From Bacteroidales bacterium (GTDB lineage: Bacteria; Bacteroidota; Bacteroidia; Bacteroidales; Muribaculaceae), in assembly GCA_014800845.1 (NCBI GenBank), contig JAAVFJ010000003.1:89438-153437 (forward strand): a stretch of DNA of 64,000 nucleotides, written 5' to 3'. A model generated the notes under the pieces. It was given only the letters and a program-made list of their open reading frames with translations, was not told the origin of the DNA and did not search any database. The position numbers and the translations under genes are program-made. This document shows, one piece after another, positions 29,059 through 37,679 of the stretch (position 1 is the first letter of the stretch; each line of letters starts with the position of its first letter).

Positions 29059-29760
29059 TTATCCGAATTTGGAAATCTTGCGGAGCATGGGCTCGTTGAC
29101 AATCTTGATGCGTCGGCCATCCACAATGATAAGCTTCTCACTCACGAAGCCGGCGAGTGTGCGGATAGCATTGGAGGTTGTCATGTTAGAGAGGTTGGCC
29201 AGATCCTCGCGGCTCATGTAGATTCGCAGGGTGGCGCCGTCATCCTCCAGGCCGTAGTTGTCAGCCAAAATTAGCAAAGCCTCGGCGAGGCGGCCGCGGA
29301 TATGCTTCTGGGTGAGGTTTACGATTTTGGTGTCGCTGCCGCCGAGATTACGCGAGAGCTCGTGGATGAAATACATAGCCACCTCCATGTTGCCGCGAAT
29401 CAGCTCCTCCACCACCTGCATGGGGATAGCACCCAAGATAGAGGGCTCAAAGGCCGCAGCGCTTGAAACATAGAGTTCATTGGCGAAATAGGCACGGTAG
29501 CCGAAGTATTGAACGGGGCGATATAGACGCAAAATCTGAACACGATCGCCGATGCCATTCTTGTACATCTTGACCTTGCCTTTAAGCAAACACCAGAGAT
29601 ACTCCGGTTCCTCCTTCTCAGCGTAGATAATCTGATTCTTCTTAAATGTGTGGATTATGAAGTTATCAGTTATTTTGCGCTTTTCAGCATGCGAGAGTAC
29701 GCCCCACAATTCGCTGAGGTCATTGTCAATCACATGCGTCAATGTGCTTTTTTTAAGCAT
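29059..29760 (-). CDS. Crp/Fnr family transcriptional regulator
   Basis: cNMP-like beta-roll plus HTH YMSREDLANLSNMTTSNAIRTLAGFVSEKLI. Confidence 0.92.
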   Translation of the reverse strand: MLKKSTLTHVIDNDLSELWGVLSHAEKRKITDNFIIHTFKKNQIIYAEKEEPEYLWCLLKGKVKMYKNGIGDRVQILRLYRPVQYFGYRAYFANELYVSSAAAFEPSILGAIPMQVVEELIRGNMEVAMYFIHELSRNLGGSDTKIVNLTQKHIRGRLAEALLILADNYGLEDDGATLRIYMSREDLANLSNMTTSNAIRTLAGFVSEKLIIVDGRRIKIVNEPMLRKISKFG

Positions 29761-30000
29761 ATCTATTTACGACTTCTCGATTAATTCTCATTAAACCAAC
29801 CTGTTTGTTTAGGTTTGTCTGATTTACCACGGGGTTTTCAATGAGATTTTTTATCAAAAATGTTATACAACACAAATTTACAACATTTTTTTATAACACA
29901 AAAATTTTTCTTGCGAAATCTCAAAAAATTTTTTATTAACGGCTATTTCAGGTGATATTCCGGGAGATTCATCAGAATTTTTTGTTATCTTTGCACTCTT

Positions 30001-31080
30001 ATGGATAGTCTGCTTCCTCTGAATCTTCCATCCTCTCCGTTGTTGCCCTCGAGAATAGTAGTGGCCGGCCCCTGTTCCGCCGAATCTCGCGAGGGTATGC
30101 TTGCGTGTGCCGAGGCTATGGCAGCCTGCGGTGTCATCGGTGCGGTGCGTGCCGGTGCGTGGAAACCGAGAACCAGGCCCGGCAGTTTCGAAGGCTATGG
30201 TGCTCCGGCTCTTGATTGGATTCGCCGGGCTGCTTTGGCTGCCAGGGTGCCCTCGGGCACCGAAGTGGCCACTCCGGAGCATGTCAGGGAGGCGGCTGCT
30301 GCCGGCATTGATTTCCTTTGGATAGGGGCGCGCACGTCGGCTAATCCTTTTGCTATGCAGGAGTTGGCCGATGCCATCGCCGAGATCTGTCCCGACAAGG
30401 GTGTGTTAGTGAAGAATCCGCTTAACCCCGACATCGAGCTATGGGTCGGCGCTCTTCAACGACTTTATATGGCCGGGGTGCGCAGGCTGGGGGCTATTCA
30501 CCGCGGCTTCAGCGTATATAATTCCCACCCATACCGCAACGCGCCCCTGTGGCAGATTCCTCTGCAGCTGCACCGACGCTACCCGCACCTGCCGCTGCTT
30601 CATGACCCGAGTCACACGGGTGGCAGCCGCGAATTGATAGCGCCCCTTTCGCAGGCGGCGCTTGATCTGGGGTTTGACGGACTGATGATTGAGTGCCACA
30701 CTGCTCCCGATGAGGCTATGAGCGACGGCGGACAGCAGATCACCCCCACGGAGCTGGCATCAATTCTTTCCTCGCTCCATGTGCGCACCGGACGCGAAGC
30801 TGGTGAGCAGCTCGATGCGTTGCGTTTGCAGATTGATGAGCTTGACAATGAGTTGCTTATGCTGCTGTCGCGCCGTATGCACCTAACTGACAGCATAGGG
30901 GAGTGCAAGAAGCTCAATGATATGCCGGTGCTTCAGCCCGAGCGTTACCGGCGTCTGCTGTCCTTACTGCTTGAGCGGGGCCCGGAGTATGATTTGAACA
31001 CCGAATTCCTGAAACACCTCCTCGAATTGGTGCACGAAGAAAGCGTGCGCCGACAGCTTGCTATTATCAACAAGCTTTGA
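30001..31080 (+). CDS. bifunctional 3-deoxy-7-phosphoheptulonate synthase / chorismate mutase
   Basis: VVAGPCSAESREGML, AWKPRTRPGSFEGYG (DAHP synthase); C-terminal LDALRLQIDELDNELLMLLSRRMHLTDSIGECKK (chorismate mutase). Confidence 0.95.
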   Translation: MDSLLPLNLPSSPLLPSRIVVAGPCSAESREGMLACAEAMAACGVIGAVRAGAWKPRTRPGSFEGYGAPALDWIRRAALAARVPSGTEVATPEHVREAAAAGIDFLWIGARTSANPFAMQELADAIAEICPDKGVLVKNPLNPDIELWVGALQRLYMAGVRRLGAIHRGFSVYNSHPYRNAPLWQIPLQLHRRYPHLPLLHDPSHTGGSRELIAPLSQAALDLGFDGLMIECHTAPDEAMSDGGQQITPTELASILSSLHVRTGREAGEQLDALRLQIDELDNELLMLLSRRMHLTDSIGECKKLNDMPVLQPERYRRLLSLLLERGPEYDLNTEFLKHLLELVHEESVRRQLAIINKL

Positions 31081-31140
31081 AGGGGTTATGGGTTACTGGT
31101 TAGGGGTTACGGGTTATGGGTTACGGGTTATGGGGAGGGG
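31081..31140 (+). repeat. NGGGTTA heptamer array immediately after a stop codon
   Basis: GGGGTTA TGGGTTA CTGGTTA GGGGTTA CGGGTTA TGGGTTA CGGGTTA TGGGGAG, exact 7-nt phase. Confidence 0.9.
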
Positions 31141-31183
31141 ATGTGGGTGCTTTCTTTCAAAAAAAAGTCGCTTGCGAAATAAG

Positions 31184-31213
31184 CCGCGCAGTAGGGTTAG
31201 GCCTGCTGCGCGG
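31184..31213. terminator. terminator hairpin between convergent genes
   Basis: CCGCGCAGTAGG-GTTAGG-CCTGCTGCGCGG, 12 bp. Confidence 0.7.
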
Positions 31214-31238
31214 TTATATTCTGTGGGGTTGTTTTTTA

Positions 31239-32012
31239 TCAGATGGCTGAGCGGATTACACCGCGGCCTGAGTTGCGAACGAAGTTGATGATTTCGTCGC
31301 GCAATTCGCAGGGCTCGATTTTCTCCTCCACAAGAGCCAAAGCGTTGGTTACGTTCAGGTCGCTCATGTAGAGGTAACGGTAAATTTCGTGAATCAGGTC
31401 CATATCTTCGCGTGACATGCCTCGGCGAGACATGCCGATGGTGTTCAGTCCCACGAAGGAGATAGGCTCGCGCGCGGCTTTCACGTATGGTGGGATGTCC
31501 TTGTTAACCAGTGCGCCACCCTGCAGCATGATGCCCTTGCCGAGGTGGCAGAACTGATGCACGAGGCTGCCGCCACCAATCACAGCGAAATCATCGACCA
31601 CAACCTCGCCGGCCAACTGTGTGCAGTTGGAGATAATCACACGGTTACCGATTTTGCAGTCGTGAGCTACGTGAGTGTAAGCCATGATCAGGCAATTCTG
31701 ACCCACCTCGGTACACCCTTTTGACGCGGTGCCGCGATTGACTGTCACACATTCGCGAAGCACAGTGCCGTCGCCCACAATTGCAGTGGTCTGTTCACCC
31801 TTGAACTTAAGGTCTTGAGGCACAGCACCTACCACAGCTCCAGGGAAGAGAGTCACGCCTGAACCGATACGGCTACCGGGGAAAATGGTCACATTGTTGT
31901 GAATCACGCAGTTGTCGCCGATAACCACGTCAGCGCCTATGGTGTTGAAGTTGCCAATCTGAAGCCCTGAGCCGATTTGCGCCTCATCGGATATTACGTT
32001 GTAGCTACCCAT
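31239..32012 (-). CDS. lpxA: acyl-ACP--UDP-N-acetylglucosamine O-acyltransferase
   Basis: Hexapeptide repeats; HDCKIGNRVIISNCTQLAGEV; operon with lpxC/fabZ. Confidence 0.96.
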   Translation of the reverse strand: MGSYNVISDEAQIGSGLQIGNFNTIGADVVIGDNCVIHNNVTIFPGSRIGSGVTLFPGAVVGAVPQDLKFKGEQTTAIVGDGTVLRECVTVNRGTASKGCTEVGQNCLIMAYTHVAHDCKIGNRVIISNCTQLAGEVVVDDFAVIGGGSLVHQFCHLGKGIMLQGGALVNKDIPPYVKAAREPISFVGLNTIGMSRRGMSREDMDLIHEIYRYLYMSDLNVTNALALVEEKIEPCELRDEIINFVRNSGRGVIRSAI

Positions 32013-33394
32013 TACTTATTCTTGATTATCTGGGCCATAAATTCGGCCTCACACACTATTTTTTCGCCTACGAAAGCATAGCCCTTCACAGTGGCGCAGC
32101 CGCGGCGGATTTCTGTAGTGAGAGCCACATGGAGCAGCAGAGTGTTGCCGGGCACTACCTTTTGGCGGAACTTCACGTTGTCAATCTTCATGAAGTAAGT
32201 GGAGTAGCGTTCGGGGTCCTCCACATTATTGAGCACCAGCACGCCGGCAGTCTGTGCCATAGCTTCGATGATTAGCACGCCCGGCATAACAGGTTCCTGA
32301 GGGAAGTGTCCCTGGAAGAAGGGCTCGTTGACCGTAACATTCTTGACAGCCACGGCATGCTTCTTGTCCATCTCAATGAGCTTGTCCACCAGCAGGAAGG
32401 GATAGCGGTGGGGGAGCAGAGAGCGGATACCGTTGATGTCAATCAGCGGAGCCTTGTTAGGGTCATAGAGGGGGGCCTGAATTTCAGTGTGCTTCACCTC
32501 CTTGCGGAGCATGCGGGTGAACTTGCTGTTGATGCCGTGGCCGGGGCGAACGGCTACTACGCGGCCCATAAGGGGGCGCCCCACGAGGGCGAGGTCGCCG
32601 ATTACGTCCATGAGCTTATGGCGTGCAGGCTCGTTTTTCCACTGCAGCGGAGTCTCGTTAATGAATCCGAGCTTTGAGAGCTCGCGGTGGGGGATGCCTA
32701 TGATGTCGCAGAGTTTGTCGATATTCTCCTGCGGAGTCTCGCGGTCATAGATCACGATGGCATTGTCGAGGCTGCCACCCTTGATGAGTCCGCTTTCAAG
32801 CAGCGGCTCGATTTCGCGCACGAACACGAAAGTGCGGGCGCTGGCCACCTGCTCGCGGAAGTCGCGCATGTCGTCGAGCACGGCAAACTGGTTGGGCAGG
32901 ATAGGGGAGTTGTATTCCACCATTACCTCCACGCTAAAATGGTCATCGGGGTAGATGGTAATGGTTGAGCCGGTCTCCTCATCGCGAAGAGTGGTCTTCT
33001 GCTTGATGATATAGAAATCTTTGTCAGCTTTCAGTTCCTCCACACCGGCAGCCTCAATTGCATCAAGGTACTGTATGGCAGAGCCATCAAGAATAGGCAG
33101 CTCGGGAGCATTTACCTGAATGAGACAGTTGTCAATGCCTGAGGCGCAGAGCGCAGCCAGCGCATGTTCTACGGTGCTTACGCGCACATCGCCCTTGCCG
33201 AGCACAGTGCCGCGTGTGGTGTCAACCACATTTTCAGCTACTGCGTCAATCACGGGTTGGTTTTCGAGGTCAACGCGCTGGAATTTATAGCCGTGGCCGG
33301 CGGGCGCGGGCAGGAAAGTAGCAGTGATCTGCAGGCCGGTGTGAAGCCCGCGGCCCTCAACAGTAAATTGATTCTTAAGTGTAAGTTGGTTCAT
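32012..33394 (-). CDS. lpxC-fabZ: bifunctional UDP-3-O-acyl-N-acetylglucosamine deacetylase / 3-hydroxyacyl-ACP dehydratase
   Basis: LpxC start TLKNQFTVEGRGLHTGLQ and STVEHALAAL; FabZ half LLPHRYPFLLVDKLIE...FFQGHFPQEPVMPGVLIIEAMAQT. Confidence 0.97.
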   Translation of the reverse strand: MNQLTLKNQFTVEGRGLHTGLQITATFLPAPAGHGYKFQRVDLENQPVIDAVAENVVDTTRGTVLGKGDVRVSTVEHALAALCASGIDNCLIQVNAPELPILDGSAIQYLDAIEAAGVEELKADKDFYIIKQKTTLRDEETGSTITIYPDDHFSVEVMVEYNSPILPNQFAVLDDMRDFREQVASARTFVFVREIEPLLESGLIKGGSLDNAIVIYDRETPQENIDKLCDIIGIPHRELSKLGFINETPLQWKNEPARHKLMDVIGDLALVGRPLMGRVVAVRPGHGINSKFTRMLRKEVKHTEIQAPLYDPNKAPLIDINGIRSLLPHRYPFLLVDKLIEMDKKHAVAVKNVTVNEPFFQGHFPQEPVMPGVLIIEAMAQTAGVLVLNNVEDPERYSTYFMKIDNVKFRQKVVPGNTLLLHVALTTEIRRGCATVKGYAFVGEKIVCEAEFMAQIIKNK

Positions 33395-33412
33395 ATCTTG
33401 TGTAGGAGATTT

Positions 33413-34429
33413 TTAATTTTTCTTTAATTCGCGTAAAGCGTCGCGCATGTCGGGAAGATTCTTGAGGCAGACCTGCACCTTAGCGTATTCCTTGATAGGT
33501 ATGGCGGGGGTGCCCATGATTCTGTTGCCATCCTCCATGGAGCGATGCAGTCCGCTCTGCGCGCCTATCTCGTTGCGGCTGCCAATCTTGATGTGGCCGG
33601 CAATGCCTACCTGGCCCCCCACCATATTCCAGTCGCCCAGATGAGCCGAACCGGCTACACCACCCTGGGCGGCAAATACGTTGTGGCAACCGATGGTCAC
33701 ATTGTGAGCCACCTGAATGAGATTGTCAAGCTTAGTGCCGCGCCCTATACGCGTGGCGCCCATAGTGGCGCGGTCTATGGTGGTGTTGGCACCCACCTCC
33801 ACATCGTCGGCTATCTCCACGATGCCGAGCTGCGGAATCTTGTGGTAGCCGTCGGCTGCCGGAGCGAAGCCAAAACCGTCGGCGCCTATCACCGCGCCCG
33901 AGTGGATTATGCAGCGGGAGCCGAGCTTACAATTATTGTACACGCGTGCACCTGCGTATAATATGGTGTCCTCGCCTATTTCCGCATTTGCGCCCACATA
34001 GGTCTGCGGGAAAATCTTGACGCCGCGACCCAGCCGGGCACCTTTGCCTATGTAAGCGAAAGCGCCGATGTAAGCATCTTCAGGCACCTCTACACCCTCG
34101 GCTATGAAGCAGGGTTGCTCAATGCCGCAGGGGAGCACGGTGCTCTGATTGACCATGGCCATGAGCTGTGCTAAAGTCTCGTAGGGATTCTCAACACGGA
34201 GCAAAGTAAGAGTAGGGGGGAGGGGATGCTCCGCCTCGAAAGCCTCCGCCACCAAAGCGATAGTGGCGCCGGTATTGTAGAGAAAATGAGTGTATTTGGG
34301 GTTCGCGAGAAAAGTGAGAGCACCCTCTCCGGCTTCTTCAATCTTAGCGAAGGTATGCACCGAAGCTTTAGGATCGCCCTCAATGCGTCCTTTGGTTATA
34401 GCTGCGAGTTCTGTTGCTGTAATCTTCAT
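33413..34429 (-). CDS. lpxD: UDP-3-O-(3-hydroxymyristoyl)glucosamine N-acyltransferase
   Basis: LpxD N-terminal domain MKITATELAAITKGRIEGDP, hexapeptide repeats, GADGFGFAP; ORF extends to 34552. Confidence 0.95.
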   Translation of the reverse strand: MKITATELAAITKGRIEGDPKASVHTFAKIEEAGEGALTFLANPKYTHFLYNTGATIALVAEAFEAEHPLPPTLTLLRVENPYETLAQLMAMVNQSTVLPCGIEQPCFIAEGVEVPEDAYIGAFAYIGKGARLGRGVKIFPQTYVGANAEIGEDTILYAGARVYNNCKLGSRCIIHSGAVIGADGFGFAPAADGYHKIPQLGIVEIADDVEVGANTTIDRATMGATRIGRGTKLDNLIQVAHNVTIGCHNVFAAQGGVAGSAHLGDWNMVGGQVGIAGHIKIGSRNEIGAQSGLHRSMEDGNRIMGTPAIPIKEYAKVQVCLKNLPDMRDALRELKKN

Positions 34430-34545
34430 AATAATTTGGGATCCGGGATTAAGATATGTACCATCAACTAAGAGGGGCAAAGTGGGATTTACCCCTACTC
34501 GGATTGCGTAAAACATAGCTACTTCTCGGAAGCAGTCCGAAATAT

Positions 34546-34573
34546 TGTGCAAATATCGTAAAAAATTTGCACA
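34546..34573. promoter_or_regulatory. inverted repeat in the lpxD/SPT divergent promoter region
   Basis: TGTGCAAAT-N10-ATTTGCACA, perfect 9-bp arms. Confidence 0.45.
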
Positions 34574-34683
34574 TAGCCATCACCGACCGCGCGGAATTGT
34601 GAAATAGGCGCTTTGTTTTTGCACTTATCGGACATTTTGTGTAATTTTTCCGATATATAGACCATTATATCGTAAAAAAATAT

Positions 34684-34691
34684 TAACTTTG
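34684..34691 (+). promoter_or_regulatory. TAACTTTG promoter box upstream of the SPT-like gene
   Basis: Match to Bacteroidetes consensus TAnnTTTG. Confidence 0.5.
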
Positions 34692-34763
34692 CAGCCTGAA
34701 CTTATGCGAACACACTATAAATTGTCGCAGATTCAGATAGTTTGAAACCACTACAGTTTAACT

Positions 34764-35951
34764 ATGAAGATTCTTCAAGAGAAATTATCGCGCTACGACG
34801 CACCTCAGCGTGCCAAGGCAGCCGGTATATATCCCTATTTCCGTCCTATTTCCTCAGAGCAGGATACAGAAGTGCTCATGAATGGCAAAAAGGTGCTGAT
34901 GTTCGGCTCCAACAGCTACATGGGCCTCACCAATGACCCCCGCGTGATTGAAGCCGCTGTGGCTGCCACACGCAAGTACGGCACCGGCCTGGCAGGTAGC
35001 CCGTTTCTCAACGGTACGCTTGACATCCATAAAGAGCTTGAAGCGCGTCTTGCTGACTACGTAGGCAAGGAAGACGCTATGCTCTACTCCACCGGTTTCG
35101 GCGTGAATCTCGGCGTAGTGTCTACACTTACCGGACGCGAAGACTATATAATCCTCGATGAGCAGGACCACGCTTCCATCATTGAAGGACGCCGCCTTTC
35201 GTTCTCCAACTATCTGAAATATAAGCACAACGACATGGCCTCGCTTGAGGACCAGCTCAAAAAGTGTGACCCCGACAAGGTGAAGCTCATAGTTACCGAC
35301 TCAGTCTTCTCCATGGAGGGCGACGTGGCTAACCTGCCCGTGCTCACCGAGCTCGCTAAGAAATATAACGCTACCGTGATGGTCGACGAGGCTCACGGCA
35401 TCGGTGTCTTCGGCGAAGGTGGCCGCGGTGTCTGCAACCACTTCGGTGTGACCAACGATGTGGACCTCATCATGGGCACATTCTCCAAGTCATTCGCATC
35501 GCTCGGCGGCTTCATCGCCACCGACAAGGAGATCACCAACTTCCTGCGTCACCACTCACGCTCTTACATCTTCACCGCTTCAATCACCCCCGCAAGCGTG
35601 GCGGCTGTAAATGCTTCGCTCGACATAATGCTCACCGAGCCCGAGCGCCAGAAACACCTTTGGGACATAACCCACTTCGCCCTCGATTCTTTCCGCGAAA
35701 TGGGCTGCGAGATAGGCCACACCTCAACTCCTATCATCCCCCTCTTCATCCGCGATGACTACAAGACTTTCCAGGTGACCCGCGACCTGCTCGACGAGGG
35801 TGTATTCGTAAACCCCGTAGTGAGCCCCGCAGTGGCACCCAAAGATACCCTCATCCGCTACTCGCTCATGGCTACTCACACCAAGGAACAGGTGACCCGC
35901 TCACTTGAAGCCATAGAAAAAGTATTCAAGAAAAACGGAGTACTCAAGTAA
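34764..35951 (+). CDS. serine palmitoyltransferase-like alpha-oxoamine synthase
   Basis: FGSNSYMGLTNDPRVIEAA, VDEAHGIGVFGEGGRG, IMGTFSKSFASLGGF; close to Bacteroides Spt by pattern. Confidence 0.9.
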   Translation: MKILQEKLSRYDAPQRAKAAGIYPYFRPISSEQDTEVLMNGKKVLMFGSNSYMGLTNDPRVIEAAVAATRKYGTGLAGSPFLNGTLDIHKELEARLADYVGKEDAMLYSTGFGVNLGVVSTLTGREDYIILDEQDHASIIEGRRLSFSNYLKYKHNDMASLEDQLKKCDPDKVKLIVTDSVFSMEGDVANLPVLTELAKKYNATVMVDEAHGIGVFGEGGRGVCNHFGVTNDVDLIMGTFSKSFASLGGFIATDKEITNFLRHHSRSYIFTASITPASVAAVNASLDIMLTEPERQKHLWDITHFALDSFREMGCEIGHTSTPIIPLFIRDDYKTFQVTRDLLDEGVFVNPVVSPAVAPKDTLIRYSLMATHTKEQVTRSLEAIEKVFKKNGVLK

Positions 35952-35996
35952 CTGCCTCCGGCCCCACAGCCGGCTCTGACAGAACAAAACATACAT

Positions 35997-36043
35997 GGCC
36001 GCATGAAATGACCTGACACTCAGTCAGTAAATTTCATGCGGTC
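35997..36043. terminator. hairpin terminator
   Basis: GGCCGCATGAAAT...ATTTCATGCGGTC with nested CTGAC/GTCAG. Confidence 0.6.
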
Positions 36044-36285
36044 ACTTCTATTTATTGACGCGGGGTTTCGGCTGTTTGTCCCCTGCGAAAAAAACGCACT
36101 CAATGTAGAAAAAAATTGGCGAAACTTCTGCGCTATATCATAATTTTGCATTAACTTCGCAGTGAATTTTTCAACCTGTGTTATCAGGAACCGACGCTTA
36201 AAAGAGGACCATATTTTAATCCGATGCGGTCACTAACTTTTCAGCGCTGCAGATGTTATGATTATTAGAAAAAATTATAGAATCC

Positions 36286-36825
36286 ATGATATACAGATTT
36301 AAAGTCGTTTCTGACGAAGCGGATAATTTCCGACGTGAAATAGAAATTGATGCCGACGCATCATTCCTTGAACTTCGCAACGCTATTCTCGACAGCGTGG
36401 GCTATACGAAGGATGAGATGGACTCATTCTTCCTCTGTGACGATGACTGGAGCAAGCACGAGGAGATAACCCTCGAGGACATGGGCTCCGGTTCCGATGA
36501 GGATGTGTGGATTATGGAAGACACCCACATCAACGAGCTCGTGGAGGAAGAGGGACAGCGCCTCATCTTCGTGTTCGATTATCTTACGGAGCGCAGCTTC
36601 TTCATGGAGCTTAAGAAAATAATCCCCGGCAAGACTCTGTTGGACCCTCTCTGCACTCGCAAGGAGGGCAAGGCCCCTGCGCAGCACGTAAGTCTCGATG
36701 AGTTTGAAGCCAAGGTAGACAAGCGCGCGGCAGCCGCAGCCACCGATATGGACCTGGACGCCGACCTCTACGGTGACTCTCAGTTTGACATAAACGAGCT
36801 CCCCGAGGGCCTCGAAGAATTCTAA
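36286..36825 (+). CDS. plasmid pRiA4b ORF-3-like family protein
   Basis: MIYRFKVVSDEADNFRREIEIDADASFLELRNAILDSVGY and FVFDYLTERSFFMELKKI. Confidence 0.8.
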   Translation: MIYRFKVVSDEADNFRREIEIDADASFLELRNAILDSVGYTKDEMDSFFLCDDDWSKHEEITLEDMGSGSDEDVWIMEDTHINELVEEEGQRLIFVFDYLTERSFFMELKKIIPGKTLLDPLCTRKEGKAPAQHVSLDEFEAKVDKRAAAAATDMDLDADLYGDSQFDINELPEGLEEF

Positions 36826-36856
36826 AGCCACCCGGCCCCCTAATTCCCCCAAACAA

Positions 36857-36899
36857 AATTAGCCTCCACCCCGCAACCTTAGCGGTGTGGAGGCTAATT
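36857..36899. terminator. terminator hairpin
   Basis: AATTAGCCTCCAC...GTGGAGGCTAATT, 13 bp. Confidence 0.75.
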
Positions 36900-36941
36900 G
36901 TCGCTGTATACCTACCCTCCCCCCCCGGAGCTTAGGCTTCC

Positions 36942-37140
36942 ATTCCCCCGACCGCCCCAACATGCGCCGTTGAATGGCTTATGTTGGGGCGCCATGCGTT
37001 TGCCGTTTATGGGGAATAAGTTAAAATGGTTGAATATCACCTCTCTGTGGCGCTTCCTCTAAAACCTAACAGCCATGTATCAGGACCTAACCCTAAAGTC
37101 TCAGAGAATTAGCGGAGTCTAAACCCTAAACCCTAACCTA
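36942..37140 (-). repeat. composite hairpin / conserved tail / heptamer-array element, copy A
   Basis: Hairpin GCCCCAACAT...ATGTTGGGGC; GGCGCCATGCGTTTGCCGTTTATGGGGAATAAGTTAAAAT; TTAGG-like arrays on the minus strand ending at the Sel1 stop. Confidence 0.6.
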
Positions 37141-37677
37141 TTTCCTGCGGGGGCGCTTCGCCGGTGCGGGTAGGTCTTTTAGCTCGGCTTCGGCTTCGGG
37201 GATACCGGCTTTGGCAGCACGGGTGTAATAGTATCTGGCTTTTTCTATGTCGCGTGGCATTCCCACTCCGTCGCGATAGAGTCTTGCCAGATAGAACGCG
37301 GCGTCGGCATCCCCCTGCTCGGCTGCTCGCCAATACCATTCGCCGGCTATTCGCAAGTCTTGCTGCACGCCGGTGCCCGTCGCAAAACAATAGCCTATCT
37401 CAAACTGCGCCAACGCATGGCCGTTGCGTGCGGCGCGCCTAAACCAATAGGCCGCCTCCTCGGGATTAGATTTCATGCCCAGTCCATCAAGATACATTAG
37501 CCCAAGCTGATACTGAGCATCCCCATTACCCTCCTTTGCAAGACTGCCGAAGCACTTGAAGGCTTCGATGTAGTTACCGGATTGAAGCATGTTGAGACCC
37601 TCATCGTAAGAGGATTGCTGAGCACATGAAAGCAAAGCGGCACCACACATGAGCACCGCACAGATAAATCTTCGCAT
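37138..37677 (-). CDS. Sel1-repeat (TPR-like) protein
   Basis: Repeats A(Q/L)YQLGLMYLDGLGMKSNPEEAAYWFRRAA; signal peptide with lipobox-like LLSCAQ. Confidence 0.88.
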   Translation of the reverse strand: MRRFICAVLMCGAALLSCAQQSSYDEGLNMLQSGNYIEAFKCFGSLAKEGNGDAQYQLGLMYLDGLGMKSNPEEAAYWFRRAARNGHALAQFEIGYCFATGTGVQQDLRIAGEWYWRAAEQGDADAAFYLARLYRDGVGMPRDIEKARYYYTRAAKAGIPEAEAELKDLPAPAKRPRRK

Positions 37678-37679
37678 GA

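Noticed and set aside
29842-29930. AT-rich direct repeats TTATACAACACAAATTT / TTATAACACAAAAATTT between the Crp/Fnr and DAHP synthase genes as regulator sites
   Set aside because: Similarity is weak and base composition is extreme; chance cannot be excluded without comparative data.
24-31140. Heptamer arrays as CRISPR or as eukaryotic telomere contamination
   Set aside because: No spacers of fixed length and no cas genes; the arrays are short, degenerate and embedded between bacterial genes.
6496-37140. Idea that heptamers act as all-frame stop cassettes
   Set aside because: TTTTAGG repeats give stops in all three frames, but the GGGTTAY arrays at 24-62 and 31081-31140 give essentially none, so it is not a general function.
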